DNA of 11,942 nucleotides from Comamonadaceae bacterium (GTDB lineage Bacteria; Pseudomonadota; Gammaproteobacteria; Burkholderiales; Burkholderiaceae), in assembly GCA_947455875.1 (NCBI GenBank), contig CANGSD010000004.1, positions 1-11,942 on the forward strand, read 5' to 3'. Shown here one piece after another: positions 7,419 to 11,942 of the stretch (the first letter of the stretch is position 1; each line of letters starts with the position of its first letter). A program made the position numbers and the translations under genes. The notes under the pieces were generated by a model. It was not told the DNA's origin, did no database searches, and saw nothing but the letters and a program-made list of their open reading frames with translations.

Positions 7419-7616
7419 ATGAACGAAGACGACCCGCGTTGCTGTGGAACTGGCACCTGCATCATCAACGACGAAGGCGTGTGCTGGTGCGGCCAGAAGT
7501 GGGATGGAGAGAAGATGTGCTTTCCGCACACCACGACGGACAGTGCCGACGCGCCACGGTCTGATTCTGCGCAAAACGCCAAGACCCTGGGGTCTGATGG
7601 TGATCGCACCCGCTGA
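7419..7616 (+). CDS. Small cysteine-rich protein of unknown function (65 residues)
   Basis: The protein has six cysteines in its first 34 residues: C8, C9, C14, C22, C24 and C34, in the pattern CC-x4-C-x7-C-x-C-x9-C, with the core CCGTGTCIINDEGVCWCG and then WDGEKMC. The C-terminal half is polar and probably disordered. There is no signal peptide, so the cysteines are in the reducing cytoplasm, which favours binding of a metal (zinc or iron-sulfur) over disulfides; that is inference. ATG at 7419 has AGGAG eight bases upstream; an ATG six bases earlier in frame is only two bases from that site. Its stop codon is part of the TGAAGGA ribosome site of the next gene, so the two form an operon. A longer upstream frame opening exists but has no ribosome site. 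I do not know a characterised homologue. Confidence 0.75.
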   Translation: MNEDDPRCCGTGTCIINDEGVCWCGQKWDGEKMCFPHTTTDSADAPRSDSAQNAKTLGSDGDRTR

Positions 7617-7625
7617 AGGATTCCC

Positions 7626-8657
7626 GTGACGCTCGCACACCGCGTTGCCCGGCCCTGGCTGGCCATCGTTCTGGCCCTGGCGCCTGTCTGGGTTGCCGCC
7701 CAGTCGGCGCGGCCGGCGATGTCTGACTTCACCTGGGCGGCGACGGCTTCGGGCCTGTTCTTGGAGCAGGTGCGATTTGCCAATGGCGACTTGGCGCAGG
7801 TGGCGCGAGGACCGATGCCGGGGCGCGAGCTCTCGGGCGCTTGCGATATCGCGCGACTCGAGATTCGACGAGGCCGCACCGGCGAGCTGCTGTCACTCAC
7901 GCACGCTTGCGATAGCTATGTGCATATGGTCGCGGCGCACCCCTCCACCACCCAAGCCCGGGTGGCCATCGTCGCCACCAACTGCGGCGGCACCGCCTGC
8001 CACGGGTACAACGACTACTTCGTCCTCTATCTGGCCAAGGGCTCGGTTCGCGTCGCCCGTGTGGGCACCGGTTTTGACGGACCCAAGGGCAAGCCCATGG
8101 TGGCTTCGTTCGGGTTCCAGGGCGATGACCTGGCCCGCAGCACGCTCTCGCCTTTCTACGGCGGCGAGCGCAACCCGCTGGACGATCTGCTGCCTTCCAC
8201 CCGCCGCTGGGACGCCGCCAGCGGCGAGTACGTCGACACGCGCTTTCGGGCTGTGTGGCGTCCTTTCCTGGGCGAGCATCCTGAGGCGGTGTTGGCCGAT
8301 CCCCAGGCCCGTGCGCCTATCGTCAAGAGGATGAAGCCCGAGCAGTTCCGCCAGCTTCGCGCCGCCATGAGCGGGCCCGGCGAGTCCCGGCTCGTCAACG
8401 GCCGCTACCTGGTGATGAACGCCTGCATGAAAAGCAACTGCCCCTACCAGTTTGGTGCCGTGGTGGTCGACGGCTTCACCGGTGATTTGCAGGTCATGCG
8501 CTTCAATCCTGAAGACAAGCTTCATGCGCATGTGGGCACGCGCGCCCTCGACCCCCGTACCGATTACGCCTGGCTCGAGGCGGTGGATACGCAAGACGTG
8601 ATACGCCTGTCGATCGAGGCGGGCGCACTCAAGGTTGAACCGATCGCAGGCAAGTAA
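7626..8657 (+). CDS. Secreted protein with a C-terminal segment resembling Ivy lysozyme inhibitors
   Basis: A 343-residue protein with a Sec signal peptide: basic N-terminus, hydrophobic LAIVLALAPVW (12-22) and a likely cleavage after VAA or AQ near 25-26. The mature part has three candidate cysteine pairs: C73/C95, C120/C125 (CGGTAC) and C267/C272. Around 257-293 the pattern NGRYLVMNACMKSNC, then AVVV and MRF, lines up by eye with the Ivy signature of E. coli (YQVMSACKPHDC...AVMW...F), where the CxxxxC loop plugs the active site of C-type lysozyme. Here the loop lacks the key histidine. The N-terminal two-thirds matches nothing I recognise. The GTG start at 7626 has AAGGA five bases upstream, partly formed by the previous stop codon. 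The coding call is firm; the Ivy relationship is tentative and the function unknown. Confidence 0.85.
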   Translation: MTLAHRVARPWLAIVLALAPVWVAAQSARPAMSDFTWAATASGLFLEQVRFANGDLAQVARGPMPGRELSGACDIARLEIRRGRTGELLSLTHACDSYVHMVAAHPSTTQARVAIVATNCGGTACHGYNDYFVLYLAKGSVRVARVGTGFDGPKGKPMVASFGFQGDDLARSTLSPFYGGERNPLDDLLPSTRRWDAASGEYVDTRFRAVWRPFLGEHPEAVLADPQARAPIVKRMKPEQFRQLRAAMSGPGESRLVNGRYLVMNACMKSNCPYQFGAVVVDGFTGDLQVMRFNPEDKLHAHVGTRALDPRTDYAWLEAVDTQDVIRLSIEAGALKVEPIAGK

Positions 8658-8677
8658 GGCGCATCAAGGCCGCGTCC

Positions 8678-9712
8678 TCAGGTGCTCTGTCGCTCCATGA
8701 TCTCAAAGCCCAGATCCAGCAGGGGCTGCGCCGGCTCTTCGCCGCGCATCAGCGCCAGCAGCATCTGCGCCGCGCTGGCACCCACCTGCGCGCGGGGTGT
8801 GCGCACCGTCGTCAGAGGCGGCACCATCTGGTCGCTGCCCGTGAGGTCATTGAAGCCGGCGATGGCCACTTGCCCGGGTACGGCGATGCCCAGGCGCATC
8901 GCGGCCAGTAACGCGCCCTGTGCCAGGTCGTCGTTGCAAAAGAAGATGGCATCGACCGCAGGGGTCTGCTGCATGATCTGCTCGAACATCACCGCACCCA
9001 GCGCCAGCGAGGAGGAAGCGGGGTTGAGCCACTCCAAGGTGGGTGCGTGCAAGCCGGCCTCCTGCAAGGCGAGCCGCCAGCCTTGCAGACGCTCCATCAC
9101 CCGCGGATCGAGTTGTGCGGCGGCAAAGGCGATGCGCCGGTAACCCCGGGCCAGCAGCTTGCGTGTGAGGGCTGCGCCCGCCTCCATCTGCCGGAAGCCC
9201 ACGCAGTGACTGGCCGCCTGGCCGTTGTCTTGCGGCAACTCCATCAGGTGCACGCAGGGCACGCCGCTGCGCGCGATCAGTTGGCGCGTGGTCGCACTGT
9301 GATCGAGGCCCGTCACCAACAAACCCGCGGGTCGATGCAGCAGCTGCTCGCGCAGCAATTGTTCTTCCTCGCGGCTGTCGTAGTGCGTCACGCCGATCAG
9401 GGTCTGAAAGCCCGCCTGACGCAGCGTGGTCTGGGCCGATTCCAGCAGGTCGACAAACAGCGCGTTCGACAGCAAGGGAATGAGGAGGGCCACGTGGTCG
9501 CTGCGTTGCGAGGCCAGGGCGCGTGCCGCCGGGTCGGGCACATAGCCCAGTTTGTCGGAGGTGGCCTGCACCCGCGCCACCAGGGCCGGGTCGACCGCCC
9601 GCTCGCCCCGCAACGCGCGCGAAGCGGTGCTCAGACTCACACCCGCCGCACGGGCGACATCGGCCAGCGTGACACGGCCGGTGGAGCGGTGGCGACGAGG
9701 GGAGGGCGTCAT
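8678..9712 (-). CDS. LacI-family transcriptional regulator, GntR-like (gluconate-type) repressor
   Basis: A 344-residue DNA-binding repressor. The N-terminal helix-turn-helix covers about 14-34 (VTLADVARAAGVSLSTASRA), with the hinge helix near 60-69 (PDPAARALAS). The periplasmic-binding-protein-like sensor domain runs from about 73 to the end. FCNDDLAQGA (258-267), VPGQVAIAGF (278-287) and TPRAQVG (305-311) are typical of gluconate repressors of the E. coli GntR/IdnR group. It is divergent from the reductase-gluconokinase-TRAP operon, so it most probably represses both promoters and is released by gluconate, 6-phosphogluconate or a related sugar acid. The ATG at 9712 has no clear Shine-Dalgarno sequence, but the next in-frame starts would cut into the helix-turn-helix. 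It converges with the secreted-protein gene, with only 20 bases between the stops and no visible terminator. Confidence 0.93.
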   Translation of the reverse strand: MTPSPRRHRSTGRVTLADVARAAGVSLSTASRALRGERAVDPALVARVQATSDKLGYVPDPAARALASQRSDHVALLIPLLSNALFVDLLESAQTTLRQAGFQTLIGVTHYDSREEEQLLREQLLHRPAGLLVTGLDHSATTRQLIARSGVPCVHLMELPQDNGQAASHCVGFRQMEAGAALTRKLLARGYRRIAFAAAQLDPRVMERLQGWRLALQEAGLHAPTLEWLNPASSSLALGAVMFEQIMQQTPAVDAIFFCNDDLAQGALLAAMRLGIAVPGQVAIAGFNDLTGSDQMVPPLTTVRTPRAQVGASAAQMLLALMRGEEPAQPLLDLGFEIMERQST

Positions 9713-9760
9713 TGGCGATATGCGGGTTTCTACGGAGTAGGCCGGTTTGTGGGCCTCCTA

Positions 9761-9774
9761 GGATAGCGCTGTCC
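9761..9774. promoter_or_regulatory. Operator 1 of the LacI-family repressor (GGATAGCGCTGTCC)
   Basis: Near-perfect 14-base palindrome around the AGCGCT centre typical of LacI-family operators; only one position pair deviates. It shares the form GGAnAGCGCTnTCC with operator 2, whose centre is 97 bases away. It lies 49 bases before the repressor's start codon, just downstream of the repressor's predicted -10 box, a position suited to autorepression. Confidence 0.75.
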
Positions 9775-9782
9775 CAGTCGCG

Positions 9783-9811
9783 ATCCTGGAAGAAAGCGCA
9801 GCTGAGGTCAA
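9783..9811 (-). promoter_or_regulatory. Predicted sigma70-type promoter of the repressor gene
   Basis: On the minus strand TTGACC (9811-9806, five of six consensus bases) is followed by 17 bases and CAGGAT (9788-9783, three of six). Transcription would begin near 9775, at the edge of operator 1. A half-site-like AGAAAGCGC (9791-9799) lies in the spacer. I found no equally good promoter reading toward the plus-strand operon. Confidence 0.45.
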
Positions 9812-9857
9812 GAGTAAAAGAAAGACCCTCCTGACCGAAATCCTTCGTTTTCAGATC

Positions 9858-9871
9858 GGACAGCGCTTTCC
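9858..9871. promoter_or_regulatory. Operator 2 of the LacI-family repressor (GGACAGCGCTTTCC)
   Basis: Second copy of the GGAnAGCGCTnTCC palindrome. It ends six bases before the AGGAG of the reductase gene, so a bound repressor would block transcription of the plus-strand operon at or just after initiation. The paired sites fit a loop between the divergent promoters. Confidence 0.75.
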
Positions 9872-9877
9872 AAAGAG

Positions 9878-9882
9878 AGGAG
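9878..9882 (+). promoter_or_regulatory. Ribosome binding site fixing a TTG start for the reductase
   Basis: AGGAG (within GAGAGGAG) precedes the TTG at 9890 by seven bases. No ATG or GTG lies in frame near the conserved N-terminus, so TTG is the probable start, which may lower translation of the first gene. Confidence 0.7.
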
Positions 9883-9889
9883 TCCATCC

Positions 9890-10843
9890 TTGTCCAAGCC
9901 TGATGTCCTGGCGGTTGCCAAATTGCACCCCTTCTTTCAGAAGGCGCTGGAAGCGGCCTACACCGTGCATGACCGCACGCATGTGACCGATCCGGCCGCC
10001 TTCGCGCAGCTCGCGCCGCGCATCGTTGCAGTGGCGGCCACGGGCGAATCGCGGGTGCCGGCCGATCTGCTGGCCCACCTGCCCCAGACCAAGGTGGTGT
10101 CGGTCTTCGGTGTCGGCTATGACGGCGTCGATGTGCCCGCCGCGATCCGCTACGGAATTCCCGTCACGCACACCCCCGACGTGCTCACCGACGATGTGGC
10201 TGATCTGGCCATGGGCCTGGTGCTGTCGGTGGGCCGCGCCATCCCGCAGGCCGACCAGTTCGTGCGCCAGGGCCTCTGGCCGCACGGACCGATTGCCCTG
10301 GGCAAGAAGGTCTCGGGCGCGCGCCTGGGCATCGTGGGCCTGGGGCGCATCGGCAAGGCCATCGCCCAGCGCGCGCAGGCCTTCGGTATGTCGATCGCCT
10401 ACACCGCGCGCAGCGAGAAGCAGGGCTGCGGCTACACCTACTACTCCACCCCCGCCGCCCTGGCCGCCCAGGTGGACTTCTTGGTCGTGATCACGCCGGG
10501 CGGTGCGGGCACCCGTCACCTGATCGACGCGCAGGTGCTGCAGGCACTGGGGCCCGAGGGCTATTTGATCAACGTGGCGCGCGGCAGCGTGGTCGACGAG
10601 TCTGCGCTGGTCGCCGCCTTGCTGGCCGGCACCATCGCGGGCGCCGGGCTCGATGTGTTCGCCGACGAACCCCATGTGCCGCAAGCGCTGTGGACCCTGC
10701 CTCATGTGGTGCTCACGCCCCACATGGCCAGTGCCACCCGCGAAACCCGTCAGGCCATGGCCGATCTGGCTTTCGCGAACTTGCATGCGGGCGTCACCGG
10801 TGCGCCGCTGCGCTCGCCCGTGCCGGAGTGCGCATCGCGCTGA
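9890..10843 (+). CDS. D-isomer-specific 2-hydroxyacid dehydrogenase, probable NADPH-dependent 2-ketogluconate/hydroxypyruvate reductase (GhrB-like)
   Basis: Cytosolic oxidoreductase of 317 residues, the usual family size. The substrate-binding loop FGVGYDGVD is at 73-81. The nucleotide fold has GLGRIG at 150-155. The catalytic triad is R231 (NVARGS), E260 (FADEP) and H278 (LTPHMAS). After the second strand of the nucleotide fold there is TARS with R174 instead of an acidic residue, which in this family usually means NADPH preference. Family members reduce glyoxylate, hydroxypyruvate or 2-ketogluconate. Because the next gene is gluconokinase and the divergent gene a gluconate-type repressor, reduction of 2-ketogluconate (or a similar 2-keto sugar acid) to gluconate is the best guess. 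The start is TTG with a strong ribosome site. First gene of the plus-strand operon. Confidence 0.93.
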   Translation: MSKPDVLAVAKLHPFFQKALEAAYTVHDRTHVTDPAAFAQLAPRIVAVAATGESRVPADLLAHLPQTKVVSVFGVGYDGVDVPAAIRYGIPVTHTPDVLTDDVADLAMGLVLSVGRAIPQADQFVRQGLWPHGPIALGKKVSGARLGIVGLGRIGKAIAQRAQAFGMSIAYTARSEKQGCGYTYYSTPAALAAQVDFLVVITPGGAGTRHLIDAQVLQALGPEGYLINVARGSVVDESALVAALLAGTIAGAGLDVFADEPHVPQALWTLPHVVLTPHMASATRETRQAMADLAFANLHAGVTGAPLRSPVPECASR

Positions 10844-10854
10844 CAGACAGGTAC

Positions 10855-11412
10855 ATGACCTTGCTGCGTCACACCAGCCAGCCTCTGCGCATCGTGGTGA
10901 TGGGTGTGTCCGGCTGCGGCAAGTCCACGCTGTCGCGCGCCTTGGCGGATCGCTTGCATCTGGCCATGGTGGATGGCGACGATCTGCACCTGCCAGAGAG
11001 CATCCGCAAGATGTCCTCGGGTATCGCGTTGGAAGACGCGGACCGCTGGCCCTGGTTGGACCGCATCGGCGAATACCTGGCCGCTTTAGACGACGGCGAT
11101 GCGCGTGGGCGCGTCGTGGCGTGCTCGGCACTCAAGCGCGCCTACCGAGACCGCATCCGCGCGCACGCCGCGGGTGTGCGGTTCGTGTTCCTGCATGGCG
11201 ACGCGCACACCATCGGTCAGCGCATGGCCGCCCGGGTGGGCCACTACATGCAAGCCGGCCTGCTCGAGAGCCAGCTGCGCACCCTGGAGGTGCCCTCCGC
11301 CGACGAGACCGATGTCCTGCATCTGGGGATCGAGCCGCCCGTGGGTACGCTGCTGGCGCGCACCCTGCAGGCCCTGGATCTCGATGTCCCCGCCTCTTCA
11401 TCGCCCGCCTGA
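10855..11412 (+). CDS. gntK: Gluconokinase
   Basis: Phosphorylates D-gluconate with ATP to 6-phosphogluconate, feeding the Entner-Doudoroff or pentose phosphate route in the cytoplasm. The 185 residues match the GntK/IdnK length. The Walker A motif GVSGCGKST is at 17-25. Other family blocks are DGDDLH (40-45), KMSSGIALEDADRWPWL (52-68), ACSALKRAYRD (89-99, with the Walker-B-like strand just before) and HYMQAGLLESQ (130-140). It begins eleven bases after the reductase stop and so belongs to the same operon. The ATG at 10855 has only a weak CAGG site but starts the protein at the right place; an upstream in-frame opening from 10690 would overlap the reductase by about 150 bases with non-family sequence. 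The C-terminal tail is short and not conserved. Confidence 0.96.
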   Translation: MTLLRHTSQPLRIVVMGVSGCGKSTLSRALADRLHLAMVDGDDLHLPESIRKMSSGIALEDADRWPWLDRIGEYLAALDDGDARGRVVACSALKRAYRDRIRAHAAGVRFVFLHGDAHTIGQRMAARVGHYMQAGLLESQLRTLEVPSADETDVLHLGIEPPVGTLLARTLQALDLDVPASSSPA

Positions 11413-11436
11413 ATGCCCCATTTTTAGAAAGACTCC

Positions 11437-11775
11437 ATGTACATCCGCTGCGCGTTCTTCCAGGGCCAGGTCAAACCCGGCATGCACGAGGCCTTCAGCC
11501 GCTACATCCGCGAAAAGCTCGTGCCCTTGTGGACCCGTTTCCCCGGCGCGCAGGAAGTGCGCGTGTTGCGTCAGGTCGAAAGCGACGTGACGCAGCCGCA
11601 TTTCGGCATGGTGCTGTCGGTGCGCTACCCGACCCGCGAGTCGATCGACATTGCGCTGGCATCGGCCGTGCGCATGGAAAGCCGCGAGGTCTCCAAAGAC
11701 CTGATCGCCATGTTCGACGGCACGGTGTTTCACACCGTCTTCAGCGCCGACGAGTACCCGTTGCCGACCGACTGA
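11437..11775 (+). CDS. Small conserved protein of unknown function in the gluconate operon (112 residues)
   Basis: The sequence begins MYIRCAFFQGQVKPGMHEAF and has an even alternation of strands and helices (strand 2-9, helix 15-28, strand 40-46, strand 57-64, helix 68-77, strand 98-104). I read this as a likely ferredoxin-like, dimeric a/b-barrel fold of the EthD/Dabb kind; this is inferred from the pattern only. There is no signal peptide or membrane segment, so it should be cytosolic. It lies 24 bases after the gluconokinase stop and 40 bases before the TRAP gene, in the same direction, so it is probably co-transcribed. The ribosome site before the ATG at 11437 is weak (AGAAAG). I recall similar small proteins in betaproteobacterial catabolic operons but know no assigned function; mutarotase or isomerase-like roles are only guesses. 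Confidence 0.8.
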   Translation: MYIRCAFFQGQVKPGMHEAFSRYIREKLVPLWTRFPGAQEVRVLRQVESDVTQPHFGMVLSVRYPTRESIDIALASAVRMESREVSKDLIAMFDGTVFHTVFSADEYPLPTD

Positions 11776-11815
11776 TTTCCCCTCACCCCTTGCCTTTTTC
11801 AACAGGAGACACAGC

Positions 11816-11942
11816 ATGAAACTCTCTCGCGTCCTCACCGCCTGCCTGCTGGCAGCCCTGGGATCCACTGCCTTTGCGGCCAAGTTCAACCTCAGGATGG
11901 GTCATGCGGTGAACCCCACCGACGGCCAGCATGCCGCGGCCA
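11816..11942 (+). CDS. TRAP-transporter solute-binding protein (DctP family), N-terminal part, cut by the right window edge
   Basis: Only 42 residues are visible. They comprise a Sec signal peptide (KLSR, then a hydrophobic stretch to about residue 18, and the cleavage motif AFA-AKF near 20-21) and the first strand of the mature protein with RMGHAVNPTDGQH, the G-H-x3-P-x-D/H pattern at the start of TRAP periplasmic binding proteins. Such proteins hand organic or sugar acids to the DctQ/DctM membrane subunits, which would lie beyond the window. The ATG has AGGAG seven bases upstream, the strongest ribosome site of the operon apart from the first gene, as expected for an abundant binding protein. 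The ligand is probably gluconate, ketogluconate or a related sugar acid, judging by the neighbours. Confidence 0.85.
   Translation, partial: MKLSRVLTACLLAALGSTAFAAKFNLRMGHAVNPTDGQHAAA

Noticed and set aside
7388..7564. 58-codon plus-strand frame starting ATG at 7388 after AGGAGG
   Set aside because: The ribosome site is only four bases from the ATG and the product is an Arg/His-rich string; the overlapping frame at 7419 has a conserved-looking cysteine pattern and links to the next gene. It could still act as a leader, but nothing supports this.
7893..8594. 233-codon minus-strand frame antisense to the secreted protein
   Set aside because: The plus-strand frame has a signal peptide, paired cysteines and a ribosome site; the antisense frame has none.
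8847..9887. 346-codon minus-strand frame overlapping the LacI-family gene
   Set aside because: It is the same strand in another frame, the product is Arg/Gly/Ala-rich, and the LacI frame has complete family motifs.
10690..10854. Longer gluconokinase starting upstream in the reductase gene
   Set aside because: The added residues do not resemble the family and overlap the reductase by about 150 bases.
9851..11131. 426-codon open frame on the minus strand across the reductase and gluconokinase genes
   Set aside because: Low-complexity His/Gly/Arg/Gln composition; it is antisense to two well-recognised enzymes and the divergent promoter region.
1..11942. Search for mobile elements, CRISPR arrays, tRNA/rRNA genes and phage-defence systems
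   Set aside because: No transposase, integrase, regular spaced repeats, tRNA-like folds or nuclease/helicase/toxin genes could be recognised; the window reads as ordinary metabolic and repair genes.

Overview
The window is high-GC DNA from a chromosomal region of a bacterium that looks like a betaproteobacterium of the Burkholderiales, probably Comamonadaceae or a relative. This is an inference from the strong G/C third-position bias, the gene families present (Cox-type molybdenum hydroxylase, FeS photolyase, TRAP transport, gluconate genes) and the style of the protein sequences. There are twelve supported protein genes, two of them cut by the window edges. No RNA gene, insertion sequence, CRISPR array or prophage gene is visible. 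Coding density is very high and there is no gene-free stretch above 300 bases.

Region 1 (1-5055, minus strand) is a tightly coupled operon for a molybdenum-containing hydroxylase of the xanthine dehydrogenase / CO dehydrogenase superfamily. The order of transcription is large Mo subunit with a C-terminal CoxG-like domain fused on, FAD subunit, [2Fe-2S] subunit, then an acyl-CoA synthetase that runs off the left edge. All junctions are overlapping stop/start codons of 4, 4 and 8 bases. The active-site loop is of the RGFGGP type, so this is not a classical CO dehydrogenase. A hydroxylation coupled to CoA activation of an organic acid is the likeliest reading, but the substrate is unknown. The 186-base upstream gap holds a cluster of GACGAA repeats, including a perfect 8-base inverted repeat, which looks like an operator.

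Region 2 (5242-7322, minus strand) holds a bacterial FeS-cluster photolyase (PhrB / FeS-BCP type, with the four cluster cysteines at the exact family spacing). It is translationally coupled to an upstream uncharacterised exported or membrane-anchored protein of 183 residues.

Region 3 (7419-8657, plus strand) is a two-gene unit divergent from region 2. It encodes a 65-residue cysteine-rich cytosolic protein and a 343-residue secreted protein. The C-terminal part of the secreted protein resembles the Ivy lysozyme-inhibitor family but lacks the inhibitory histidine.

Region 4 (8678-11942) is a gluconate/ketogluconate-type sugar-acid locus. A LacI-family, GntR-like repressor (minus strand) is divergent from a plus-strand operon of a 2-hydroxyacid (probably 2-ketogluconate/hydroxypyruvate) reductase, gluconokinase, a small conserved protein of unknown role and the start of a TRAP-transporter solute-binding protein. 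Two near-identical palindromes of the form GGAnAGCGCTnTCC lie in the divergent promoter region and are very probably the repressor's operators. The genes would work together by TRAP uptake of a sugar acid, reduction to gluconate and phosphorylation to 6-phosphogluconate, with the repressor sensing the substrate.
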